Of a DNA stretch of 21,201 nt, positions 1 through 7,865 are shown in pieces. Position numbers and translations under genes: made by a program. This DNA is from JAYPLE01 sp047627515 (GTDB lineage: Bacteria; Bacteroidota; Bacteroidia; Cytophagales; Cyclobacteriaceae), in contig JBLHTU010000046.1 in the NCBI GenBank assembly GCA_047627515.1, positions 1-21,201 on the forward strand. Direction: 5' to 3'. The stretch's first letter is position 1. Each line of letters opens with the position of its first letter. The notes below the pieces were generated by a model. It was not told where the DNA came from, searched no databases, and saw only the letters and a program-made list of their open reading frames with translations.

Positions 1-369
1 CTTTGAGGCTAATTTATCTCCCATGACTTTTATAGCATCAGCTGAGGGCCCAATAAATGTTAGTCCAGCTGCTTCAATCTGCGCTGAGAAATCTGCATTT
101 TCCGATAAAAATCCATATCCTGGGTGGATCGCATCAGCACCAGTTTGTTTGCATGCCTCAATTATATTTTCGATCACTAAATAAGATTCGCTGGATGCCG
201 GTGGCCCAATGCGTACCGCTTCATCGGCATATCTGACATGCATCGCATTCTTATCCGCATCACTGTAAACAGCTACTGTGGCAATCCCCATATCTTTCGC
301 TGTTCGCATGACTCGAAGAGCTATTTCACCACGATTTGCAACAAGAATTTTAGATATTTTCTTTTTCAT
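1..369 (-). CDS. Acyl-CoA carboxylase, biotin carboxylase subunit (N-terminal part, runs off the left edge)
   Basis: The reading frame starts with ATG at 369 and stays open for 123 codons to base 1, so the rest of the gene lies outside the window. The protein begins MKKKISKILVANRGEIALRV, the classic start of the biotin carboxylase domain, and continues with VYSDADKN near residue 38, HPGYGFLSEN near residue 83 and FIGPSADAI near residue 104. Family knowledge: the subunit uses ATP and bicarbonate to carboxylate biotin on a carrier domain for acetyl-, propionyl- or methylcrotonyl-CoA carboxylase. The SSESYL and VMGDKLASK wording looks closer to propionyl/methylcrotonyl-type alpha subunits than to classical AccC, but the missing part is needed to decide. 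It is divergent from the gene at 500. Confidence 0.9.
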   Translation of the reverse strand, partial: MKKKISKILVANRGEIALRVMRTAKDMGIATVAVYSDADKNAMHVRYADEAVRIGPPASSESYLVIENIIEACKQTGADAIHPGYGFLSENADFSAQIEAAGLTFIGPSADAIKVMGDKLASK

Positions 370-456
370 AGAAGGAGCTGTTTATTTCTGATGAGAAATT
401 CTTGTTAAAATTAAATCAAAATGAATATCACATATATGACCTGAGTCATTTATTGT

Positions 457-464
457 TAGATTTG
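457..464 (+). promoter_or_regulatory. Candidate Bacteroidota -7 promoter element upstream of the oxoamine synthase gene
   Basis: The sequence TAGATTTG matches the Bacteroidota -7 consensus TAnnTTTG at every fixed base and lies 35 bases before the ATG at 500. No TTTG-like -33 element is visible 19-20 bases upstream, so the assignment rests on the -7 box alone. A small inverted repeat, ATGAC-ctga-GTCAT (436-449), sits just upstream. Confidence 0.4.
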
Positions 465-499
465 CACAAAGAATTAATAGCTGATCAATCAAGAATTTT

Positions 500-1750
500 A
501 TGGATTTATTTGAAAAATTACTTCAAAATAAAGGGGCGTTAGGTAGTCATTCTGATATTGATGATAATTTTTATATGTTCCCTAAGTTGGAAGGGGAGAT
601 TTCACCAAGAATGCAGTTCAAAGGTAAAACTGTACTTACGTGGAGTCTAAATAACTATTTGGGACTCGCAAACCATCCTGAGGTACGTAAAGCGGACGCT
701 GATGCAGCGGCAGCATGGGGTTTAGGGTATCCAATGGGAGCTCGTATGATGACAGGTAACACATCATATCACGAGCAGTTGGAAAGCGAACTAGCTTCAT
801 TTGTGAGCAAAGAATCTGGGATGCTTTTAAACTTTGGATATCAGGGCATTATGTCTGTTATAGATGCACTGGTGGATCGTAAAGATGTAATCGTTTATGA
901 TGCGGAAGCTCATGCTTGTATCATTGATGGGCTTAGAATGCATCTCGGTAAGAGATTTGTCTATCCTCACAACGATCTTGAGAATCTCCAAAGACAGCTA
1001 GTTAGAGCTGAGAAGTTGACAAAAGAGTCAGGAGGTGGCATTTTGGTCATTACTGAAGGCGTCTTCGGAATGTCAGGAAATATGGGAAATCTCAAAGACA
1101 TTGTAGCTCTTAAAGAAAAATTTAACTTTAGACTTCTGGTAGATGATGCGCATGGTTTCGGAACTATGGGAGCTACAGGAGCTGGAGCAGGTGAGGAGCA
1201 AGGTGTTCAGGACCAGATAGATATCTACTTCAGTACTTTTGCAAAGTCTATGGCGAGTATTGGTGCCTTTATTGCAGGGGATCATGCGATCATTGATCAT
1301 TTGAAGTACAATGTACGTTCTCAGATATTTGCAAAATCACTTCCAATGCCCATTGTTATTGGGAACCTGAAACGTCTCGAACTCCTAAGAAACGAACCTC
1401 AACACAAAGAGAACCTTTGGAAGATCGTCAATGCCATACAAGTAGGATTACGTGAAAATGGATTTAATATTGGGACAACTCAATCTCCTGTAACACCTGT
1501 CGTGTTAAGTGGTGGAGTATACGAGGGAACTAACCTAGTTCGTGACCTGAGAATGAACCACAGTATTTTCTGTTCAATAGTAGTTTATCCTGTTGTTCCT
1601 AAGGGCGTCATTATCCTGAGAATAATACCAACTGCGATGCACAGTTTAGATGATGTTTCTGAAACTATCACAGCATTCAAAGCTATTAAGGGTAAATTGG
1701 ATAGTGGAGAGTACGCAAAAGCCGGAAAAGCAGGCTCATATGTTAATTAA
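500..1750 (+). CDS. Alpha-oxoamine synthase family PLP enzyme (serine palmitoyltransferase-like or cysteate acyltransferase-like)
   Basis: This 416-residue fold-type I PLP enzyme belongs to the KBL/BioF/SPT family, which condenses an amino acid with an acyl thioester and releases CO2. Seen in the sequence: the PLP-stacking histidine in DAEAH (His138), the pyridine-nitrogen aspartate and histidine in VDDAHGFG (Asp215, His218), and the Schiff-base lysine in FSTFAKSMAS (Lys249). Its length is normal for the soluble bacterial family. Close relatives are widespread in Bacteroidota and are variously annotated as serine palmitoyltransferase, glycine C-acetyltransferase or BioF. In this phylum a role at the first step of sphingolipid or sulfonolipid (capnine) long-chain base synthesis is plausible. 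No bio or kbl partner genes are adjacent, which argues weakly against biotin or threonine metabolism. Substrate identity is inference. Confidence 0.82.
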   Translation: MDLFEKLLQNKGALGSHSDIDDNFYMFPKLEGEISPRMQFKGKTVLTWSLNNYLGLANHPEVRKADADAAAAWGLGYPMGARMMTGNTSYHEQLESELASFVSKESGMLLNFGYQGIMSVIDALVDRKDVIVYDAEAHACIIDGLRMHLGKRFVYPHNDLENLQRQLVRAEKLTKESGGGILVITEGVFGMSGNMGNLKDIVALKEKFNFRLLVDDAHGFGTMGATGAGAGEEQGVQDQIDIYFSTFAKSMASIGAFIAGDHAIIDHLKYNVRSQIFAKSLPMPIVIGNLKRLELLRNEPQHKENLWKIVNAIQVGLRENGFNIGTTQSPVTPVVLSGGVYEGTNLVRDLRMNHSIFCSIVVYPVVPKGVIILRIIPTAMHSLDDVSETITAFKAIKGKLDSGEYAKAGKAGSYVN

Positions 1751-1847
1751 TGGCTTTTATCAGCGTATTAATTGGCTTTTGTGTCAACAATTATATTAAA
1801 TTGCCACATCGTAAATTTTATCTGTAACCTTAAAACAACATATCAAT

Positions 1848-2024
1848 ATGAAAAGATTTGAAGAATTAAAGGATCTTGTAATGTCTCTAGAGGGGGATTT
1901 TGCAAAATTCTATGATAAGAAAAATTCTGCTGCTGGTACAAGAGTTCGTAAAGGAATGCAAGACATGAAAAATCTTGCTCAAGAAATCCGTATCGAAGTT
2001 CAAAACACGAAGAACTCTGATTGA
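1848..2024 (+). CDS. Histone H1-like DNA-binding protein (Hc1 family, 58 residues)
   Basis: The ORF starts with ATG at 1848 and ends with TGA at 2022-2024. The product starts MKRFEELKDLVMSLEGDFAK and continues with KKNSAAGTRVRKGMQDMKNL at residues 24-43. This pattern (an amphipathic acidic/basic helix, then AAGTRVRKGMQDLK) is characteristic of the small Bacteroidota proteins placed in the histone H1-like Hc1 family. These are thought to bind DNA as abundant nucleoid-associated proteins. The short length is normal for the Bacteroidota members, which lack the long lysine/alanine tail of the chlamydial proteins. It lies 97 bases after the oxoamine synthase and is followed directly by a strong terminator, so it is probably expressed as its own short mRNA. 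Function in this organism is inferred from family only. Confidence 0.85.
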   Translation: MKRFEELKDLVMSLEGDFAKFYDKKNSAAGTRVRKGMQDMKNLAQEIRIEVQNTKNSD

Positions 2025-2047
2025 TTCTCAGTCACTAAGAAATTAAA

Positions 2048-2073
2048 GGGAAGTCGATTGACTTCCTTTTTTT
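2048..2073 (+). terminator. Rho-independent terminator after the histone-like gene, possibly bidirectional
   Basis: GGAAGTC (2049-2055), loop GATT, GACTTCC (2060-2066) form a perfect 7-bp stem. It is followed by a run of seven T (2067-2073). The run of A before the stem (2045-2047) gives a weaker signal on the minus strand, where the converging dapA transcript ends at 2076. It therefore probably serves both directions. Confidence 0.85.
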
Positions 2074-2075
2074 GT

Positions 2076-2933
2076 TTAAAGACTTTTGAATCTATTGATT
2101 AGCTGTGAAGAACCTTGGACCAACGGAAGTCTTACAGTAGGGTTAATGATACCTCTAGCCGCTAGACCGGCCTTTACTGATGTTGGGTTGCCTTCCTGAC
2201 TCACTAGCTCATAAAGAAGTAAAAGCTCATCATTGAGCCCTTTGGCGGTACCTTCTTCTCCATTGAGATAGGATCGTATCATTTTCGAAAAAAGTGAAGG
2301 ACAGTAGTTCGCGACTACTGAAATTGCCCCATCTATTCCCAGTCCCAAACTTTTGAAAGTAAGCGAGTCATCTCCACTCCAAATAAGAAAATCACTGCCC
2401 GTGTTTTTGACCAATTCATCCACTTGTGATAGGTCAGCAGTGGCTTCTTTGATACCAATTATGTTTTCGTGCTTAGCTAAGAGAAGTGTTGTTTGGCATT
2501 CTAGGTTGCAGCCAGTACGCGAAGGAACATTGTATAGAATGATTGGCTTTGACGATTGATCTGCCAGCATTTCATAATGCTTTATAAGACCTTCTTGACT
2601 TGGCTTATTGTAATAAGGAGTGACTGATAGCAGAGCTGCCGCAGGATAGCCACTGATAGTCTGCAAGTCATCTACTAAAGCAAGCGTATCATTTCCACCA
2701 TGCCCTATGATAATAGGTAGCGATGCGTGACTAAAAATATGATCAAGTACGGCAATTTTTTCCCTTTGTGTCAATGTAGAAGTCTCGGCAGTTGTTCCTA
2801 GCGCAACAATAAAGTCTATATCTCCATCTTCTACATACTTTATCATCTTAGTCAATCCACCAAAGTCTATTGAAAGATCATTGTGGAAAGGTGTAATTAA
2901 TGCAACTCCAGTGCCCCTCATTCCTGTCATCAT
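2076..2933 (-). CDS. dapA: 4-hydroxy-tetrahydrodipicolinate synthase
   Basis: The enzyme condenses pyruvate with aspartate semialdehyde in the diaminopimelate/lysine pathway, supplying peptidoglycan and lysine. The 285-residue product has the family hallmarks: GTTAE at 46-50, the tyrosine in PYYNKP (Tyr108), YNVPSRTG with Tyr134 and Arg139, and the pyruvate Schiff-base lysine in GIKEA (Lys162). These sit within a few residues of the E. coli catalytic positions. ATG codons at residues 1, 2 and 5 are all possible starts. The first is given, but MRGTGVALITPF would also be a normal N-terminus. It is the last gene of a minus-strand operon, only 10 bases after the upstream unknown gene, and ends at the terminator at 2048-2073. 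Confidence 0.95.
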   Translation of the reverse strand: MMTGMRGTGVALITPFHNDLSIDFGGLTKMIKYVEDGDIDFIVALGTTAETSTLTQREKIAVLDHIFSHASLPIIIGHGGNDTLALVDDLQTISGYPAAALLSVTPYYNKPSQEGLIKHYEMLADQSSKPIILYNVPSRTGCNLECQTTLLLAKHENIIGIKEATADLSQVDELVKNTGSDFLIWSGDDSLTFKSLGLGIDGAISVVANYCPSLFSKMIRSYLNGEEGTAKGLNDELLLLYELVSQEGNPTSVKAGLAARGIINPTVRLPLVQGSSQLINRFKSL

Positions 2934-2943
2934 TGTTATTCGT

Positions 2944-3429
2944 TTAACTAAGTTGTCGTGTGTATTTAATCAGGTTTACTAGCTCGGTACCGATTTCAGA
3001 TTTTACTTGTAAATCGGTGTAATTGTTTTGGTCTCCATGGAATAACCCGATTGAGGTGTGATGGTTGGTCTTGCTGGCAATGTATTTAATGAAAGGGTTG
3101 GTTGTTCGATTCACTAATAGCAAATAGTCATAGCTCTGCCCGAGGAACATATTCAGTCGTTCACTTTTGATCTGGCCGAAGAGCCCAAGATCGTTTTGAC
3201 AAAATTCATCATAATTGAGGTGAGCCGAGGTCTTCTTTACAAATCGCATTATGCTGACTGATTTGTCGTCCGTATTTAGGTGTTCCATCAAACGGTCATA
3301 ATCTGGCCAGTCGGCTTCTCCGTCAATCAGAATCGCAATCTTTGAAGCTTTTAAATAGCTCAGGGAGATCTGCGAATTTTTATTACTGTAATTCTTCTTC
3401 GCTAGAAATTGGATGATTGATTTTTTCAT
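2944..3429 (-). CDS. Conserved Bacteroidota protein of unknown function (DUF6913-like)
   Basis: The product has 161 residues, no signal peptide and no membrane segment. Visible features are a basic start (MKKSIIQFLAKKNYSNK), a beta-like core IAILIDGEADWPDYDRL around residues 31-47, and a hydrophobic strand YDYLLLVNRT followed by NPFIKYIASKT in the second half. I recall similar proteins in Bacteroidota under DUF6913 next to ligA or dapA, but could not check this. The start overlaps the ligA stop as ATGA (3426-3429), and dapA begins 10 bases after its stop, so the three genes are probably co-transcribed and this one translationally coupled to ligA. No catalytic motif is recognised and no function is proposed. 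Confidence 0.8.
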   Translation of the reverse strand: MKKSIIQFLAKKNYSNKNSQISLSYLKASKIAILIDGEADWPDYDRLMEHLNTDDKSVSIMRFVKKTSAHLNYDEFCQNDLGLFGQIKSERLNMFLGQSYDYLLLVNRTTNPFIKYIASKTNHHTSIGLFHGDQNNYTDLQVKSEIGTELVNLIKYTRQLS

Positions 3430-5513
3430 CGGTTCGTAAGCATTTTCGTTAACTCTTCCTCTGACATAGTCAAGATTTCCAATTTTGTTGCTTTTTCAAG
3501 TTTAGCTGGACCCATATTTTGGCCAGCAACAAGTATATCAGTTTTGCCCGTAATACTTGACCCTATCCGGCCACCTTGCGATTTGATCATATCATGTAGT
3601 TCATTACGACCATATGATTCAAATACACCTGAGACCACTACAATTTTACCTTCGAATAATGTACCTACTTGCGTGTCTTCTGAGGGATCTTGGCTTAGAT
3701 GTAGACCTGCCTCTTTCAACAGATTAATTTGTTCTATGTTCTCAGAAACTGATAGATAGTTATTTAAACTTTCGGCAATTCGCTGGCCGACTTCTGGTAC
3801 ATTGATAAGTTCTTCTAATGAAGCTTCAATCATAGCATCGATTGTTAAAAAGTGATCTGCAAGTTTTTCTGCAACTGTTTTTCCGATATACCTAATACCA
3901 AGCCCAAACAGCACTTTGGCAAAAACTGTCTTTTTCGAAATTTCAATAGAATCGATGATTTTTGCAGCTGACTTCTCTTGCAGAGAACGTGTTTTAATCT
4001 CGCCGGTAGAAGGATCTTCAACCTCAAACTGGAGACCGTTAATCTGCTCAAAGCTAAGATAAAACAGGTCTGCTGGTCTTTTTATTAAGCCTTTGTGGAT
4101 CAGACCCTCAAGCGTCTTAGGGCCAAGTGAGTCTATATCAAGTGCATTCCTTGAAATGAAATGCTCGATACCTCCCAATATTTGAGGTGGACAGCCTTTG
4201 CTATTGGGGCAGTAGTGATTGGCCTCATCTTCTTTTCGAATTAAGTCTGTTTGACATTCAGGACAAGTATCAATGAACTTAATAGGTTTGGCATCTTTTT
4301 TTCTTTTGGATGCATCCACACCCGTGATTTTTGGGATGATTTCCCCACCTTTTTCAACCGCCACTGTATCACCTTCATGTAAGTCCAATCGGAGAATTTC
4401 GTTGGCATTATGAAGGCTTGCTCTTTTCACGGTTGTGCCTGCTAGTGCCACGGGTTTTAGATTAGCAACCGGGGTAATTGACCCAGTTCTACCTACCTGA
4501 TAGGTAATAGAAACCAATTGCGTCTGCTCACTTTGTGATTTATACTTAAAAGCAATTGCCCATTTTGGACTTTTTGCTGTAAAACCCAGTTCTTCTTGAT
4601 GCGCTTTTGCATCTACTTTGATTACAATCCCGTCCGTATCAAGGGGTAATTCAAACCGTTTGCTCTCCCACAAATCGATGTATGCAAATACTTGATCAAG
4701 ATTCTCGCAGACTCTGAAAGAGCTAGATACATTAAAGCCGATCTTGCTCATCAGTTTTAGGGCTTCAGAATGACTTTCTTGCTCTGTATCCTGAGCGGTA
4801 AAATCATATAAATAGCAATCCATATTTCTACTGGCCACAATGCTAGAATCTTGCATTTTCATGGTGCCCGATGCCGTATTTCTTGGATTCGCCAAAAGTG
4901 GTTTTTTCTTTCTACCGGCATTTGTTAACGCAATATTTCCTGACTCAATTTCACGATTTAATCGTTCGAACTCTTTTAAGGGCAAAAAGACCTCACCACG
5001 GACTTCGAAATTTTGAGGTGCGTCGTCATTCCTTATTCTTAAGGGGAGTGTGCGAATTGTTTTTGCATTGAGAGTGATATCATCTCCTGAAACGCCATCA
5101 CCGCGAGTAGCAGCTCGGATAAGTAAACCATTACTGTATTTTAAGCTGATGGCCAGCCCATCAAATTTTAACTCACATACATATGTGAATGCTTCCGTAC
5201 CGAGACCTTTAACAACTCGCTCATGAAATTCCTGTAAGTCCTCCTTAGAATAGGTATTGCTGAGCGACAGCATTGGAGAATCGTGCTGAACTGTCTCAAA
5301 AGATTTTGTGACGGCACCGCCAACACGTAACGTAGGTGAGTCAGGCTCTTGCCATTCAGGGTTTTGCTTCTCTAAATCAGTTAGTTGAGCTAATTTTTGA
5401 TCAAAGTCATAGTCTGAGATTTCAGATCGATTTTCTAGATAATAGAGATGATTGTGATAGTTGATTTCATCCGTAAGCTTTTTGATTTTTTGCTGTATCG
5501 AAGCAGTGCTCAT
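3426..5513 (-). CDS. ligA: NAD-dependent DNA ligase
   Basis: This is the replicative and repair ligase that seals nicks using NAD. The 695-residue protein shows the full domain order. The N-terminal Ia domain has NHLYYLENRSEISDYDFD near residues 21-38. The adenylation domain has the AMP-accepting lysine in ELKFDG (Lys116). The OB fold follows. The Cys4 zinc finger is at Cys417, Cys420, Cys435 and Cys441. A helix-hairpin-helix region has GLGIRYIGKTVAEKLA and NVPEVGQRIAESL. A BRCT domain runs from about residue 617 to the end. Length is slightly above E. coli LigA (671). It is the first gene of the ligA - unknown - dapA operon and is divergent from the CCA-adding enzyme across 150 bases. Confidence 0.98.
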   Translation of the reverse strand: MSTASIQQKIKKLTDEINYHNHLYYLENRSEISDYDFDQKLAQLTDLEKQNPEWQEPDSPTLRVGGAVTKSFETVQHDSPMLSLSNTYSKEDLQEFHERVVKGLGTEAFTYVCELKFDGLAISLKYSNGLLIRAATRGDGVSGDDITLNAKTIRTLPLRIRNDDAPQNFEVRGEVFLPLKEFERLNREIESGNIALTNAGRKKKPLLANPRNTASGTMKMQDSSIVASRNMDCYLYDFTAQDTEQESHSEALKLMSKIGFNVSSSFRVCENLDQVFAYIDLWESKRFELPLDTDGIVIKVDAKAHQEELGFTAKSPKWAIAFKYKSQSEQTQLVSITYQVGRTGSITPVANLKPVALAGTTVKRASLHNANEILRLDLHEGDTVAVEKGGEIIPKITGVDASKRKKDAKPIKFIDTCPECQTDLIRKEDEANHYCPNSKGCPPQILGGIEHFISRNALDIDSLGPKTLEGLIHKGLIKRPADLFYLSFEQINGLQFEVEDPSTGEIKTRSLQEKSAAKIIDSIEISKKTVFAKVLFGLGIRYIGKTVAEKLADHFLTIDAMIEASLEELINVPEVGQRIAESLNNYLSVSENIEQINLLKEAGLHLSQDPSEDTQVGTLFEGKIVVVSGVFESYGRNELHDMIKSQGGRIGSSITGKTDILVAGQNMGPAKLEKATKLEILTMSEEELTKMLTNR

Positions 5514-5583
5514 AAAATGATCTTTTGGTCAGTCTTTTTGTAGTTTTGCAATTTATTCATTCTTTGTACCTAGTAAAAAATTC

Positions 5584-5599
5584 ATTCCTTAAAAGGAAT
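5584..5599. repeat. Inverted repeat in the ligA / CCA-enzyme divergent intergenic region
   Basis: ATTCCTT (5584-5590), AA, AAGGAAT (5593-5599) form a perfect 7-bp inverted repeat. A related, weaker copy, TCCTTcAAAAGG, follows at 5607-5618. The pair lies between divergent start codons at 5513 and 5664 and could be an operator or a short hairpin in the 5' untranslated region of either mRNA. No regulator is identified. Confidence 0.45.
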
Positions 5600-5663
5600 A
5601 AATTTTTCCTTCAAAAGGTAAGCCAATGAATGACTTTATCTATTTAATAGAAACTCGATATTA

Positions 5664-7094
5664 ATGACTGAGAATTTCAGTGATCTCATTAGTAGACACC
5701 CCATTTTATCCTCTGTTTCAGAAGTGTCTAAGCAGTTGGATCTGCGCTCTTTTGTTATTGGTGGTTTTGTACGAGATTTTTTGTTGTACGGGGCTAGCAA
5801 AAAGGACATTGACATCCTCGTACTAGGTAGCGGTATAACTCTAGCGAAAGCCTTAAAAGAAAACCTTAGTCAGGAAAGCCACTTAACTGTCTACAAAAAC
5901 TTTGGAACTGCTGCATTGAAGGTAGGAGAAGAAGATGTTGAGTTTGTCGGAGCAAGGAAAGAGTCCTATCGCAGCGATAGTAGAAAGCCGATCGTAGAGA
6001 ATGGTACCCTCGAAGATGATCAGAATAGGAGAGACTTCACGATCAATGCACTTGCAATCTCTCTTAGTGCGGATACATATGGTCAATTGATTGATCCATT
6101 TGATGGGCAAAGTGATTTGGTAGAGAGATTAATTAGAACTCCTTTAGCTCCTGAAAAAACGTTTTCGGATGATCCATTGCGCATGATGAGAGCAATTCGA
6201 TTTGCTTCCCAGTTGACGTTCGATATCGAAGCTGAGACTTTCGAAGGGATCAAAGCCATGAAAGATAGGATCGGGATTGTATCGACTGAACGTATATCGA
6301 CTGAGCTGAATAAAATCATTCTTAGTGATGTGCCCAGTTATGGTTTTAAACTACTTTTTGCGAGTGGGTTACTGGAAATAATTTTTCCAGAAATGCAGGC
6401 ACTTCATGGGGTGAAGAAAAAGAATGGGAAAAGCCACAAGGATAATTTCTATCATACTTTGCAGGTGCTGGACAATACTGCGGAGAAAACGAATGATTTG
6501 TGGTTAAGGTGGTCGGCAATCTTACATGACATAGCCAAACCAGCGACACAAAGATTTCATCCAGTAGCTGGTTGGACTTTTCATGGGCATGAAGATTTAG
6601 GTGCAAAATGGGTACCGCAGATATTTAAAAAGCTGAAACTTCCGCTCAATGAAAAAATGAAATATGTCCAAAAGTTGGTTCGACTTCATCTAAGACCCAT
6701 AGCGCTGGTAAAAGAGGAAGTGACAGACTCAGCCATCAGGAGACTGCTCTTTGAGGCTGGGGACGACGTGGATGATCTTATGTTGCTCTGTAAAGCAGAC
6801 ATAACATCAAAAAATGATTCTAAGGTCAGAAAGTACCTCGCAAACTTTAAAAAAGTGGAAGAGAAACTGAAAGAGGTAGAGGCTAAAGATCAACTGCGAA
6901 ACTTTAGGTTACCAGTCACAGGTCAAGACTTGATGGCTGTATTTGGTTTAAAGCCAGGCCCTGTAATAGGGGAAATCAAGGATGAAATACGAGAGGCTAT
7001 TTTGGAAGGTCAAATAGAAAACAGCAGAGAACCTGCCTTGGAATTGATGCGAAAGATTGCAACGAAGAAAGGGCTTAATGCTGTTATCCACTAA
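5664..7094 (+). CDS. cca: CCA tRNA nucleotidyltransferase with HD domain
   Basis: This class II nucleotidyltransferase adds or repairs the 3' CCA end of tRNAs. The 476-residue protein has the flexible glycine loop GGFVRD (33-38), the metal-binding DID (48-50), the RRDFTINAL motif (122-130) and the head/neck segment with DDPLRMMRAIRFASQL (169-184). After the neck comes an HD-family domain with HTLQVLDNT (264-272) and AILHDIAKP (285-293). CCA enzymes with a C-terminal HD domain are common in bacteria and can have extra phosphohydrolase activity. A poly(A) polymerase cannot be fully excluded, but this is the only such protein type usually present in Bacteroidota. The ATG at 5664 lies 150 bases from ligA, and no strong promoter box was recognised. 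Confidence 0.92.
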   Translation: MTENFSDLISRHPILSSVSEVSKQLDLRSFVIGGFVRDFLLYGASKKDIDILVLGSGITLAKALKENLSQESHLTVYKNFGTAALKVGEEDVEFVGARKESYRSDSRKPIVENGTLEDDQNRRDFTINALAISLSADTYGQLIDPFDGQSDLVERLIRTPLAPEKTFSDDPLRMMRAIRFASQLTFDIEAETFEGIKAMKDRIGIVSTERISTELNKIILSDVPSYGFKLLFASGLLEIIFPEMQALHGVKKKNGKSHKDNFYHTLQVLDNTAEKTNDLWLRWSAILHDIAKPATQRFHPVAGWTFHGHEDLGAKWVPQIFKKLKLPLNEKMKYVQKLVRLHLRPIALVKEEVTDSAIRRLLFEAGDDVDDLMLLCKADITSKNDSKVRKYLANFKKVEEKLKEVEAKDQLRNFRLPVTGQDLMAVFGLKPGPVIGEIKDEIREAILEGQIENSREPALELMRKIATKKGLNAVIH

Positions 7095-7105
7095 ATGATA
7101 AACCG

Positions 7106-7113
7106 TATATTTG
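7106..7113 (+). promoter_or_regulatory. Candidate Bacteroidota -7 promoter element for the TPR gene
   Basis: TATATTTG is a perfect match to the TAnnTTTG consensus and lies 42 bases before the ATG at 7156, immediately after the CCA-enzyme stop codon. No clear TTTG -33 box is present about 20 bases upstream (the sequence there is TGTTAT). The TPR gene may therefore be transcribed separately from the enzyme gene before it. Confidence 0.5.
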
Positions 7114-7155
7114 TCGCCGCAATTGTTAAAAAAATAACTGTCATAAATAGTTAAG

Positions 7156-7857
7156 ATGAAAAAGTTTTTAATCTCTGTTTGCTGTGTATTTGCTTTTGGA
7201 AGTGCATTAATGGCCCAGAATAATGCCGCTGCTGACACTTTGTTACCTGCAGAATTACAACGTCAAATGTTCATTTATCAGATCGCCAATAAATATAACG
7301 ATGTGCAAATGACCAAAACAGCGCTCTACAATATACTTGCGCAAGCGCCTGGTAATACAACTGTAATGGATTCCCTCGCAATGTTATATTTTCAATATCA
7401 GGAATTTGTATCTGCAGCATTGATCAGTCAGGATATCATAGCCATCAATCCAAATGATTTACTAGCGACTGAGATTGCTGCTGTGAGTTTTGAACAGTTA
7501 GGTGTGCCTAGTAAGTCTATTCCTCTCTATGAAAAAATGTATTTAGCTAATAATGATATCAGCTTGCTTTATCAGATTTCTTTTCTGCAGTATTCTTCTA
7601 AAAGATATGATGAGTCTAATCTAAATTTAGAAACTGTCATAGAGGATAAGTTGTCCCTAGAAAGGTTTTTGGTATTTCCTACTGCGGATAAGCAGCAACA
7701 GCAAGTCTCTTTACTAGCTGCTGCCTATCGTCTCAAAGGAATGATTCAAGCAGATCAAGGTAATATTGATATGGCTACAGAGGCATATAATAAAGCTCTG
7801 GAACTTGTTCCTGATTTCCAATCTGTCAAAGACTTAAAGATCGACTTGGGTCAATAA
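7156..7857 (+). CDS. Exported tetratricopeptide-repeat protein
   Basis: The 233-residue product begins with a typical Sec signal peptide, MKKFLISVCCVFAFGSALMA, with probable cleavage before QNN. The mature part is helical and shows TPR-like units: TALYNILAQAPGNTTVMDSLAMLYFQYQ-type helices at about 55-82, an AALISQDIIAINPNDLLA unit at 87-104, a SIPLYEKMYLANNDI unit near 120, and a clear C-terminal unit MATEAYNKALELVPDF near 207-222. Such proteins act as periplasmic or outer-membrane-associated protein interaction scaffolds. No enzymatic motif is visible, so the partner is unknown. The gene has its own -7 element and ends nine bases before the converging MATE gene, with its terminator inside that gene. 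Confidence 0.8.
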   Translation: MKKFLISVCCVFAFGSALMAQNNAAADTLLPAELQRQMFIYQIANKYNDVQMTKTALYNILAQAPGNTTVMDSLAMLYFQYQEFVSAALISQDIIAINPNDLLATEIAAVSFEQLGVPSKSIPLYEKMYLANNDISLLYQISFLQYSSKRYDESNLNLETVIEDKLSLERFLVFPTADKQQQQVSLLAAAYRLKGMIQADQGNIDMATEAYNKALELVPDFQSVKDLKIDLGQ

Positions 7858-7865
7858 GGTTGGTT

